This document shows positions 10,982-20,205 of a stretch of DNA of 64,000 nucleotides, in pieces. The stretch spans positions 310,001 to 374,000 of the forward strand of contig JAWNGF010000010.1 in NCBI GenBank assembly GCA_037039685.1, read 5' to 3'. The notes below the pieces were generated by a model, which made no database searches, was not told the DNA's origin, and saw only the letters and a program-made list of their open reading frames with translations. Position 1 is the first letter of the stretch. Each line of letters opens with the position of its first letter. The translations under genes and the position numbers were made by a program. The DNA comes from Ceratobasidium sp. AG-K. Lineage: Eukaryota; Basidiomycota; Agaricomycetes; Cantharellales; Ceratobasidiaceae.

Positions 10982-11130
10982 AAAGATTTTCCAGATGCCC
11001 CAACACCGTCAAATTACAAGACAAAGGGTATTAAAGGAAGGGCAGAACGGGACGACAGCACAACTTGCAGAACTTGCTCATACTCCAAACTTCTCTACAC
11101 TCTTCACGCTCTAAACCTTTTTTGCACACA

Positions 11131-11895
11131 ATGCCCAGCGTCACCCGTGCCACCATCGCCAACAACCTCGTCTGCATACTGGACGGACCGGCCTTCAACA
11201 CGGCCCGCATCCTTGACTCGGGGGCGGCCCTCTACGTCTTCAAGCGGTCTCAACAGGCCCCAGGGCGCCTACAATTCCGCGCCTCGGACGACGTCCTGCA
11301 CTCTGACATGGGAGAGTTTGAGTGGGTCGGCAAGAAATGGCCAACACGGATGCAACTCCAGCGAAAGGACATCTACGTCTGTCGAGGGTGCACAGCTTTC
11401 CAGGTGTCCGAGGTCGTCCTGCTATCCATGCACAAGCTCGGGGTGGTCGAATGGGGACAAGAAGGGGCCTACAGCAGTGAATGGGTCCCAGGATATGAAG
11501 GTCGACCCCCTACTCTGAGGCCTCGATGGTGCGACGCGTGGGACAAGAACTTCGAAGCGGACTTGGCCGATTGGAAGATGGAGCGGGGACGCTATCTGAG
11601 GGAAGCATTTGAATGGAAGCCGTTCTGGTGGCAGGAGAAGGAAGTAGACGTTTCGGAATGGAAGGAAGTCGAAGAAGACTTGCGACAATGGGACAAAAAC
11701 CATGTGGAGGAGCAGGAGAGGATTTTGGACTGGTCAAAGGCCGATTGGACCAAGGAGGAGACATGGGAGGAATGGGAGAAGTTCAGCGACGAACCGGGTA
11801 ACACCGTGTTCAACCCCATCGACCTGACGGAGGAAAAGGAGGAGGAGGTCAAACAACTGATAGAAAAGGTGAACAAGGACTGCTGGGTGCAGTAA
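11131..11895 (+). CDS. Third ORF (ORF3) of element B, 254 aa, unknown function
   Basis: Intact 254-codon ORF, the most divergent LTR1-family copy. It keeps the shared framework: MPSVTRATIANNL at the start, TARILDSGAALYVF, EWVGKKWPTRMQL, CRGC near residue 81, EVVLLS, GYEGRPPTLRPRW, ADWTKEETWEEWEK and NPIDLT near the end. The length is the same as in A, H and J although many residues differ, which suggests selection on the protein. There is no signal peptide or membrane segment. Product and role are not known; an accessory or Gag-like assembly role is only a guess. Confidence 0.8.
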   Translation: MPSVTRATIANNLVCILDGPAFNTARILDSGAALYVFKRSQQAPGRLQFRASDDVLHSDMGEFEWVGKKWPTRMQLQRKDIYVCRGCTAFQVSEVVLLSMHKLGVVEWGQEGAYSSEWVPGYEGRPPTLRPRWCDAWDKNFEADLADWKMERGRYLREAFEWKPFWWQEKEVDVSEWKEVEEDLRQWDKNHVEEQERILDWSKADWTKEETWEEWEKFSDEPGNTVFNPIDLTEEKEEEVKQLIEKVNKDCWVQ

Positions 11896-11938
11896 ATTGG
11901 CCCTTTCTCTTCTCTCAAGGACCTTAAGGAGGGAGTAA

Positions 11939-12394
11939 TGTCGTGAGCTAGCTCTCTCCATCGGACTCGCCTGTTGCCTTGCCCGCCTATGTTCCCGTTT
12001 ACCTTGTGTTTTTGTTCCTGTTTGCCGCGTTGCCACCTTCTTGTGGTTTTCCTGTTACATTGTGTAACGCGGCTGTGCTTTGTACAAGTCATGTCTGTTT
12101 ATACAGCATGACTCACATGGACACTCCTGACTGGTTGACTGCGTTGACTCATGTGGCTGCGCCTTGTATGACTCGGCCACTTTGTGAATATATATAGAGG
12201 ACCAACAAGCCTGGAAACCCCAGCTTGTTTTGTCTTGTCAAAACATCCCCTTTGAGTGACACTTAGAACCACCCCTACCCTCAAGAGCCTACAGACACTT
12301 AAGTGTGTTGTGGTTCAAGAGGTCACTTAGTTCTTAGTGCCGTCCACTCTCCGTCGTGGCTTGTCTCATAGCCACTAAGAAGAAGCTTACGACA
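11939..12394 (+). repeat. 3' LTR of element B (LTR1 family)
   Basis: 456 bp, TGTCGTGAGC to CTTACGACA, preceded by a purine tract (AAGGAGGGAG). Followed by AGTCA, the target duplication. It carries a few C-to-T differences from the 5' LTR. Confidence 0.95.
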
Positions 12395-12399
12395 AGTCA

Positions 12400-13790
12400 A
12401 AGGCTTCCTGGTGTTTGGAGTTCCATTCCCATTTCCTGTCCTTCCTTGTCAATTGAGTCAGTGGTTTGACAATTGAGGAGAAGGCCACCACAAATCTTCT
12501 ATAGAAGTTGCAGAAACCAATGAACACCTGTAGTTGTTTCACGGTTTTTGGAGTGGGCCATTCTTGGATAGTTTTGATCTTGTCCTTGTTCATGGAAATG
12601 CCATTCTCATTGACAACAAACCCAACCCAGTCGGCCCTCTTTCCTTAGAAGGTGCACTTCTTCAGGTTTCCAAAGAGGTTGTTCTTCCTCAATCTTTGTA
12701 AGACTTCTTTGATATCTATGGTGTGCTGGTCTCTTCCTTGGGAAATAATGAGGATGTCATTGATGTAGATCACAATTTTCACTCCAATCATGTCCCTGAA
12801 GATGTGGTCCATCATTCTTTGGAAAGTGGATGGTGTGTTCTTGAGACCAAAGGCCATCACAGTGTATTTGAAAAGCCCTTCTGAGGTGATAAATGCCGTT
12901 TTCCATTTGTCTCCCTCTCTGATTCTGAGATTCCAAAAGCCATTCTTCAGATCAAGAGAAGTGATGAAAAGTTCTTCCCTTGTACTTTCTCCAGTCTTCT
13001 TGAAAATTTCTAGAAGTTGTTCAAGAAGAGGGATAGGGTAGCGGTCCGGGATAGTTTCTTTGTTTGCTCCTCTGTAGTCAACAACAGGTTGTAGATCAGG
13101 GATGGTTTGTCCTTCCTTCAGAGCTTTTTTGACAAAGAAGAGGCTTGCAGCTAGGGGAGATTTGCTGGGTCTGATACGTCCCGACCAAAGTTTGTTCTCA
13201 ATGTATTCCCTTCTTGCTTCTCTTTCCCTTGGTGACAGAGGATAGGCCTTCCTTGGTTTTGGAAGCCAATTGTTGTCATAGAAATCAATTCTACAATCCC
13301 ATTCCCTGTGTTCAGGCAGTTTGTTGTATTTTTCTTTGTCAAAGACGTCCTTGAATTCTTCAAGTTCCTTTGGTAGTTCCTGAAGTAGTCCTGCTTTGGC
13401 AATAACGGGATCTTCAGCTTTCCATTTGATAACAAAGGGGGACCAGGATATTTCAGGGTTGGTTTCCTTCAACCATGGCATTCCTAAAATCATGGGTTGT
13501 GTGCCAGTGTTCATGACATAGAATTTTTGGTAGAAAGTTCTTCCTTCTAGATCAAATTTCAGTTTGCACCTGAACCAGATTTGATCTTTTTGTGTTTTTC
13601 CATCAATGGTTTCAATGCTTCTGGGGCTTTGTAACTTTGTCAAGCGGATATTGTTTTCTTTGGCAAAGCTCAAGTCAATGAAATTTTGAGACAAGCTGGA
13701 GTCGATGAGAGTTGAGATCCTTTCTGTGATTCCCTCTGCAGTAGTGTATACCATGGGTGTTTCATTTGTGGCCTTGCAATAATATACATT
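12400..13790 (-). pseudogene. pol: Pol of element C, protease-RT half
   Basis: Starts with NVYYCKATNETP and a degraded protease motif (LIDSSLSQNF; the family has DSGxS), then RT: QPVVDYRGANKET, LDLKNGFWN, MAFGLKNTPSTFQ. The catalytic box reads YIND at about 12753-12764 where a working RT has YIDD; the codon reads AAT after ATC, as expected of a CpG-to-CpA change. A TAA at 12645-12647 replaces a Tyr codon after KKCTF. The frame resumes without a shift and continues to AFD at the point where element B entered. Confidence 0.88.
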
Positions 13791-13840
13791 TCACAGAGAG
13801 GATATTGGGGCATCTTCACACACAGTGGAGAGATGCCCAT

Positions 13841-15991
13841 CTAGTTTTCCAACTCAGAATTGGTGGATCTGTTGTCATTCACTTCCTCAATTTTGACTTC
13901 AGCGGCTTTCCCTTTCACAGGCTTCTTTCCTTTGTCCTTGTAGGTCCATTCCCTTGTGCAGTCAGCAAGATTGTGACCTGCTTCTCCACATTTGATGCAC
14001 AGGTTGTTTTCCCTTTGGCGTTTCTTTTCTTCCTTTGGGACTAGGTCCCCTTTGATCTTCTGGGTCCTAGAACCTTCTGCTTGAGTTGGTTGTTCATTCT
14101 TCTTCCTTGTGCTAACCGGATTGGTCAGTTTGTTGATTTCTTTGGCTTGCAGGGCAATATTGATCCATCCTTCAAGATCTCATTGTTCAGCTCCTGCTCT
14201 GTCCCTGAGTTCCTCACAAACAAGCTCTGCTTTGATGAAGCAATTCAGTCCCTGTCTGAATTGTGCTGCTAGTGCCGCATCATTCCAGTCAAGTTCTTGG
14301 GAAAGAAGTGGGAAGTCAGAGACATATTCAGGTATGCTCTTGTTCTGGTAAAGTCGTCAGATCCCTTGTTCAGCTTGAACCTTCTTGCTGGGATCCCTCC
14401 ATTGTCTGTTGTAGGCTTCTTGGAAAGCGCCCCATGAATCTAGCCATGGATAGTCCAAATTGTTGTTGTATCTGTTCAGAACCGGCTGTGCCCAATTTCC
14501 AGCGGGTCCTTCTGCCATGTTCATCAGGACTGCAATAACACGCCGTTTGTCCATGTTGTACTGGGTAGGGTTCAACCAAAAATAGGCCTCCATTCTTGCA
14601 ACAAAGGTTTTGGCTGCAGTTCCCCTGGTCCCTTCAAAGGCCTTTGGCATTTTGATGCGTGGTCCCAAGCTTCCTCCATTGCTTCCCTGATTTGTTTGAA
14701 TGATAAAGGTTCTTCCCTTGTCCCTGATTTGATATCCAGATTGTCCTTGTACCTCAAATGAGGGTGATTGTTGTCCCTGTAGTGGAAGATGAGGGGGTGG
14801 TTCTCTTTGTGGGACCTCAATGGGGGTTTGTTGTGATTCCTCCCTTTGGTGTTTGGATTCAGCTTGGGCGTTGGCACCTATTCGCTCAAGAAGATCAAAT
14901 GTTTCCCTAGTTTGTAGGCAAACCTCTTGCATCCTAGTGGTTTGATCCTGGAATCCATTGGTGACTTCCTCATCAATTCTTCCAAGGGTGATGGTCATGT
15001 TTCTCATTCCTTCTGCCATTCTTTCTAAGGTTTCTTTGATGTGTGTAATATGCTGGGTTTGTCCTTGCAAACTTTGGTTCATCAGGAGATCAAAGTTGTT
15101 CAACCTATTGTTGATTTGTTCGGAATTTTCAACCAATTGTTCAAAGACCTTGAGGATTTGCTGTTGGATGCAATCCACATTTCTAAGCCTTTCATAGAAA
15201 GTGTTGACTCCATCTTCCATTCTAGAAGCAATGCGCTTGATTTGCTGCATCATGTTTGTTGTATCTTGAGCTTGTAGATCCCATTGTTGTTCCATTCCTT
15301 CAATTCTAATGGCTTGGACTGCATTTTCCTGTTGATATTGGATCTGAAGGGTGTTGAAGATCCTTTCCAGGGCTTGGATTGGATTTCCCTCCATGTTTTC
15401 CATCAGTTGTTCCTGTCTCAGTCCTTCATCCTGTGAAATTGACTCAACACTTCTCTGTGATTGGAAGGTTGATGGCACGCTCAGGGCACTGTGAGTCCTA
15501 GGGACTTCTACTAGTGGTGGCATGGACACAGGAGTAGCTACTGGTGGTGGGAATTGCATTCCAGAGTCAGGAAAAGCTAAAGGTTGTCTTCCTGTTTTTC
15601 CGGTGTTTGATGGTCCAGGAGTTGCGTTTCTAAGTGGTCCTGGTATCCTAATCATGCGCACAGCCCTAGGGCTAATCACGCTTTCCCCATGGAGAGTGAT
15701 GACTGGGGCTGGTGGTGGTGGCATGTTGATTGGATTTTCAACTACTTGAGTTGTTGGTGAGGTGGACCTCCTGGTTTCCTCTTGAGTTCCTGATGTTTCA
15801 ATAATGTTGCCAATTCCTCCTGGCACGCTGGTAGAAGGGGGTCTTGATGCGCGGCTGGCACTTCTAAGTGGCGCCGTCCAATCACCTGTCTGTTCCCTTG
15901 CTCCTCTTGAGGGGTTTGATCAGATTTCAACTATTGTTGCTGTTGGAGCCTCGCTCCTTCAAGACGCTGCACTTGAGGATCAATTGTCCAT
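13841..15991 (-). pseudogene. gag: Gag of element C, with several stops
   Basis: The ATG (complement of 15989-15991) lies about 40 nt inside the primer site. The frame runs through a basic, Pro/Ser-rich N-terminus, a long Gln-rich coiled coil (near 15450-14900), a Gag domain (KMPKAFEGTRGTAAKTF, YFWLNPTQY) and a CCHC knuckle (CIKCGEAGHNLADC, near 13955-13998), and ends at the stop at 13841-13843. In-frame TGA codons lie at 15980-15982, 15959-15961, 15920-15922 and near 14357, with another near 14177. Most fit CGA (Arg) changed to TGA, which is what CpG deamination would give. Confidence 0.82.
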
Positions 15992-16033
15992 GTTGTCATG
16001 TGACTATGTTTTCTTGTGGCTCAGCGTACTAAT

Positions 16034-16045
16034 AGCTTGCTTTGC
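16034..16045 (-). other. Self-primer binding site of element C
   Basis: On the minus strand GCAAAGCAAGCT follows the 5' LTR after TT. It is the exact complement of AGCTTGCTTTGC in the LTR (complement of 16256-16267), which lies about 30 nt after a TATATATA box (near 16292-16301). Two bases differ from the LTR1 version and both partners changed together. Confidence 0.75.
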
Positions 16046-16047
16046 AA

Positions 16048-16544
16048 TGTCACAACCTGCTAATGCCTATGGTTGACAACCGCTAGTGGCCTTTGAGATG
16101 TGGAACAATATGTGATAAGTCTTCTAAGACTCTATCACTAAAGTGGACAAACGCTAGTCTTGTCAGTACAAGTCACTAGCTCCTAAGTCCAAGTGGCTGC
16201 GCTAGAGGCTAAGTAGCCAAGTGCCTCTGATCACACTGCAGGGAGAGTTGACAAGGCAAAGCAAGCTGGGGATGACCATGCTTGCAAGCCAGTATATATA
16301 CTCAGGAAACAAGTGAGTCATAGTACATACATGAGTCACAAGTCTGAGTCAAAGTCCAAGTCATAAAGGGGGCTGCGCAGGCCAGCCAATAGAAAACAGC
16401 ACAAGTCATATGACTCATGGTGACACATCATCCATACATCTTACTAAACAAGGGAGAGGGCTCAACAAAGGGAAAGGGCGCTTAAGGCGCCAGTACAAGC
16501 CACAAGTCTGCAAACAGAGCAAGAGGGAGGGACGGGTCACGACA
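16048..16544 (-). repeat. 5' LTR of element C (LTR-C family, 497 bp)
   Basis: On the minus strand it begins TGTCGTGACCC and ends AGGTTGTGACA. The same family as the 3' LTR of F (54330-54881). The U3 holds four TGAGTCA/TGACTCA motifs (16314-16320, 16332-16338, 16345-16351, 16411-16417), which are candidate bZIP sites. Confidence 0.88.
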
Positions 16545-16904
16545 TTAAGTGTCTGTAGGCTCTGAAGGGTAGGGGTGGTTCTAAGCGTCACTTGAAAGGG
16601 ATGTTTTGACAAGACAAAACAAGCTGGGGTTACCAGGCTTGTTGGTCCTCTATATATATTCAAGAAGTGGCCAAGTCATACAACGCGCAGCCACACAAGT
16701 CAAGCAAGTCAACCAATCAGGATTGTCCATGTGAGTCATGCTGTATGAACAGACATGACTTGTACAAAAGCACAGCTGCGTTACATAGTGTAACAGAAGG
16801 AACCACAAGAAGGTGGCAACACAGCAGACGGAAACACAATGCAAAGAAAGGTACAGGTGGGCAAGACAACAGGCAAGTCCAATGGAGGGAGCTGGCTCAC
16901 AACA
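16545..16904 (-). repeat. LTR1 fragment on the minus strand, cut by element C
   Basis: Matches the reverse complement of LTR1 from the middle (CTTAAGTGTCTGTAGGCTC) to its start (GCTGGCTCACAACA). The missing end should lie to the left of element C, outside the window. On the right it breaks the RNase H codons of element D, so it is an insertion in D rather than D's own LTR. Confidence 0.85.
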
Positions 16905-18690
16905 GGAAGACAGCCCATCTGTTCTGTCTTTTTGTCAACACTTTGGAGGTCATGAAATACTCCAGGTTCTTGTGATTGGTAATGAGCAGTGCCAGGATCT
17001 CAGTTCCTTCCAAAAGATGATGCCATTCCTTGAATGCTTTGATGATTGCCAAGAGCTCCTTGTCAAAGATGTTGTAGTTACATTCTGCTGGGGATAGGCT
17101 TTTGGACATAAACGCAACAGGGTGGAGTTTGTCGTTGGGACCATATTGGTTGAGGACTGCTCCTGTAGCTTTGTCCAATGCATCACATTTGATGATGAAC
17201 CATTTGTCCTGGTCAGGTTGTAGAAGGATAGGCGCCTTGATGGATTCCTTGATTAATCCCTGGAAGGCAAGTTCTGCTTCCATGCTCCATTCCCATTGCT
17301 TTGTTTTCATAGTTAAATTGTACAGGAGTCATACTATACAGGTATAATTTCGGATAAAACACTGGTAGAAGCGTGCAAATCCTAGGAACGTCTGCACATC
17401 TGTAACGTTCTTGGGTGTTGGCCACTTTTTGATTGTCACAATCTTCTCCTCTTGCATCTCAACCAGCTCTCCTGATATGACTAGCCCTAGGTAGTTGACT
17501 TTAGGGACATGAAAAGAGCACTTTTTGAGGGAACAATAGAGACCCAGGTGTTGTAGGTGGCGCAGGAACTTCTTCACATGCATGGGATGTTCTTTGGGAT
17601 TTTTGGAGAAAATTAAGATATCATTGATGTAGATCTCCATGTACACCCCTTTGATGTCCCTGAACTTGGCGTCCATCATATTTTGGAAGGTTGCTGGTGC
17701 ATTAGTAAGACCAAAAGGCATGACTTTTGTTAAAAATAGTCCATATTTGGTTCTGAATGCTATTTTGTGAACGTCCTTGTCTGCTGCCCTGACCAGGTTG
17801 TACCCAGATTTCAGATCAAGTTTGGTGAAGATCTTGGCGCCTTTGACACGTTCAATAAGATCATTGGTTCTAGGCAGTGGATAGCGCTTTTTCTTGGTTT
17901 GGCTGTTGAGGTATTGGTTATCCATGCACAACCTTGGGGGTTGGGGAATGCCTTCTATGTTGTGCAGTTTGACAAAGATTACTGGTGATGCCTGTTGGGA
18001 TGTGCAAGGAACAATAAATCCCTTATCCAAATTTTTGTCAATCCATTTTCTCAAGATTTGATCTTCTTCCTTCATAAGGGAATATACCACACCAATCTTG
18101 GGTTTTGCACTGGGTTCCAACTCAATTTTGAGGTCATATGGTTGGTGTGGTGGTAGCTTGTCCACTTCTTTGGAAACAAAAACATCCTTGAACTCCATGT
18201 ATTGGTTGGGAAGTTGACCAACTACCCCCCCTTCTATGGCATTACAGTCCTCATATAGGCATTCTGCCTTGCAGTAATCTGAATCAAATTCCAATGTCCC
18301 TGCTGCCCAATCAATTTTTGGGTTATGCTTTTTCAGCCAGGGAATACCAAGAACCACAGTATGTTGGCCTAAAGGTGCAATATTGCAAGTAATTTCTTCT
18401 ACATGATTGTTCATAATGACTTGGAAGGTGCATTCCCTGTTGATTAAACCATTCGCTATTGGTCGTCCATCTATCACCTGGACCCTTCTTGCTGTCTTTT
18501 TTTTTTTGTTGGGATTTTGTGTTTCTTTACATATCCAGAGTTAATGAAGTTTCCCAATGCCCCTGAGTTGGTCATGGCCGCAGTAATAAGGGTTTTCAGG
18601 CTTTCAATCATGATGGGAATGCAAAGCTGGTCTGCATATTTGGTGAAACAAAGATATATTTTGTTTACAGACTGCTTCCAATTTCCCAAG
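16905..18690 (-). pseudogene. pol: Pol of element D, protease-RT-RNase H fragment
   Basis: The protease region is degraded (NSGALGNFINSGYVKKHKIP). A frame change follows at a homopolymer of A on the coding strand (near 18498-18508). The RT runs PRLCMDNQYLNSQT, TKLDLKSGYNLV, MPFGLTNAPATFQ, with the catalytic box mutated to YIND (near 17627-17638). A TGA at 17329-17331 falls where relatives have Arg in IVRPLYNLT. RNase H follows in frame (KCDALDKATGAVL, FDKELLAIIKAF, ITNHKNLEYF), and its Asp motifs are altered. The gene stops at the LTR1 fragment. Confidence 0.85.
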
Positions 18691-18719
18691 ACTACATGAT
18701 CTAATTCCGACTTTAGGGC

Positions 18720-19720
18720 GCCTGATGCTTCCCTCAGTTGCTGCCTTTTCCTGACTCCAAATCACTGGTGTCAACTTCTTCCAGGGCTGCTATCTGCATT
18801 TGGCAATCTTTAGCAATATGTCCCTTCTGTCGTGAGCTAGCTCACTCCATCGGACTTGCCCACCGTCTTGCCCGCCTGTTTCCCTCTTTGTGTTATGTTT
18901 CCCGTTTCTGTTTGCCGCGTTGCCACCTTCTTGTGGTTATTCTGTTACATTGTGTAACGCGGCTGTGCTTTGTACGAGTCATGTCTGTTCATACAGCATG
19001 ACTCACTTGGACACTCCTGACTGGCTGTTCTTTGTGACTCGTGTGGCTGCGCCTTGTATGACTCGGCCACGTTCTGAATATATATAGAGGACCAACAAGC
19101 CTGGTAACCCCAGCTTGTTTTGTCTCGTCAAAACATTCCCTCTGAGTGACACTTAGAACCACCCCTACCCTCAAGAGCCTACAGACGCTTAAGTGCGTTG
19201 CAGTTCAAGAGGTCACTTAGGTCTTAGTGCCGTCCACTCTCCGTCGGGCTTGTCTCATAGCCACCTAGAAGAAGCTTACGACACCTTCTTCTGACAACAA
19301 TAACAGGTGGTTTCACTTGTGACAGCTGCTACTTCCACCTTAGCCTGGCAAACAGCTGGTTTGATGAAACTAAAGGGGATTTCTGATGTTGTTCTATCAG
19401 CCCATTTGACTTTGGGGGTAAGGAAACCGCATTTGTTCTTGTTAATTGATTTGATTGTGTCCTTCTTGCTACCCTGGGAAGTCACTGTGTAAATTGCTGC
19501 TCCCTTCTGGGATCTGTGCACTGTTGCGCTTGTGGTTACCCACTTCTGGGTACCACTCAATGTTGCCCTATCCGGGACATTGTTTCCTTTTCTCCATGTT
19601 CCTTGCAATGAGGGCAGCATCAATTTCCCGGGTCCTGGTGAACAGCTCCTGCAGTGTTGCATTGTGGCAATTATAGGCTTGGGATGTTAGCATATCCTTG
19701 ATGTTGTCCTTGAGCCCCGC
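18720..19720 (-). pseudogene. gag: Gag C-terminus of element D, split inside its zinc knuckle
   Basis: The upstream piece (19720 down to 19284) encodes GLKDNIKDMLTSQAYNC, a helical Gag segment with at least one stop, and then CYCCQKK. The downstream piece (18827 down to about 18720) starts GHIAKDCQMQ. Joined, they give one C-x2-C-x4-H-x4-C knuckle. The solo LTR at 18828-19283 with CCTTC on both sides entered exactly between the second Cys and the His. Confidence 0.75.
18828..19283 (+). repeat. Solo LTR1 with target duplication CCTTC
   Basis: 456 bp, TGTCGTGAGC to CTTACGACA, flanked by CCTTC at 18823-18827 and 19284-19288. There are no internal sequences, so a full element was lost by LTR-LTR recombination. 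It lies in the gag of element D. Confidence 0.95.
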
Positions 19721-20175
19721 TGTCGTGAGCTAGCTCACTCCATCGGACTCACCCGTTGTCTCGCCCGTCTGTCCCTCTCTATGTGTTACGTTCCCTGTTT
19801 CTGTTTGCCGCGTTGCCACCTTCTTGTGGTTAATCTGTTACATTGTGTAACGCGGCTGCGCTTTGTACGAGTCATGTCTGTTCATACAGCATGACTCACA
19901 TGGACGCTCCTGACTGGCAGACTGTGTGACTCGTGTGGCTACGCCTTGTATGACTCGGCCACTTCTTGTTTATATATAGAGGACCAACAAGCCTGGTAAC
20001 CCCAGCTTGTTTTGTCTCGTCAAAACACCCCTTTGAGTGACACTCAGAACCACCCCTACCCTCAAGAGCCTACAGACACTTAAGTGTGTTGCGGTTCAAG
20101 AGGTTTCTTAGGTCTTAGTGCCGTCCACTCCCCATCGCGGCTCGTCTCATAGCCACCAAGAAGAAGCTTACGACA
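19721..20175 (+). repeat. 5' LTR of element E (LTR1 family)
   Basis: 455 bp, TGTCGTGAGC to CTTACGACA. The TATA box (TATATATA, near 19971) and the AGCTTGTTTTGT start block follow the LTR1 pattern. Confidence 0.95.
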
Positions 20176-20177
20176 TT

Positions 20178-20189
20178 ACAAAACAAGCT
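20178..20189 (+). other. Self-primer binding site of element E
   Basis: ACAAAACAAGCT after TT, complementary over 12 of 12 bases to the predicted RNA start in the 5' LTR. Confidence 0.75.
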
Positions 20190-20205
20190 TAACAAACATA
20201 CAAGC

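Larger units (their letters stand above)
5172..12394 (+). mobile_element. Element B: complete Ty3/Gypsy chromovirus, 7223 bp
   Basis: Complete LTR retrotransposon with 456-bp LTRs that differ at only about seven positions, so it is fairly young. The 5-bp target duplication AGTCA (5167-5171 and 12395-12399) proves insertion into the RNase H region of element C. Order: 5' LTR, self-primer site, gag, pol in the -1 frame, third ORF, 3' LTR. Pol carries a CGA-to-TGA stop at the start of the chromodomain region, so the copy is probably inactive on its own. Confidence 0.95.
12395..16544 (-). mobile_element. Element C, 5' half (minus strand)
   Basis: Continues element C beyond the B insertion: RT, protease, gag, primer site and the 5' LTR at 16048-16544. 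C itself interrupts a minus-strand LTR1 copy: TTAAG follows the LTR at 16545-16549 and LTR1 sequence resumes there in the middle of the LTR. Confidence 0.9.
16905..19720 (-). mobile_element. Element D: third-type Ty3/Gypsy relic (minus strand)
   Basis: A Ty3/Gypsy relic with gag end, protease, RT and part of RNase H. Its protein is closer to element I (NYDIFDKELLAII, HPVAFxSKSL) than to the LTR1 elements. Both ends are lost: the left at an LTR1 fragment in RNase H, the right at the 5' LTR of E in gag. A solo LTR1 at 18828-19283 splits it again. No LTR of its own is visible. Confidence 0.85.
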
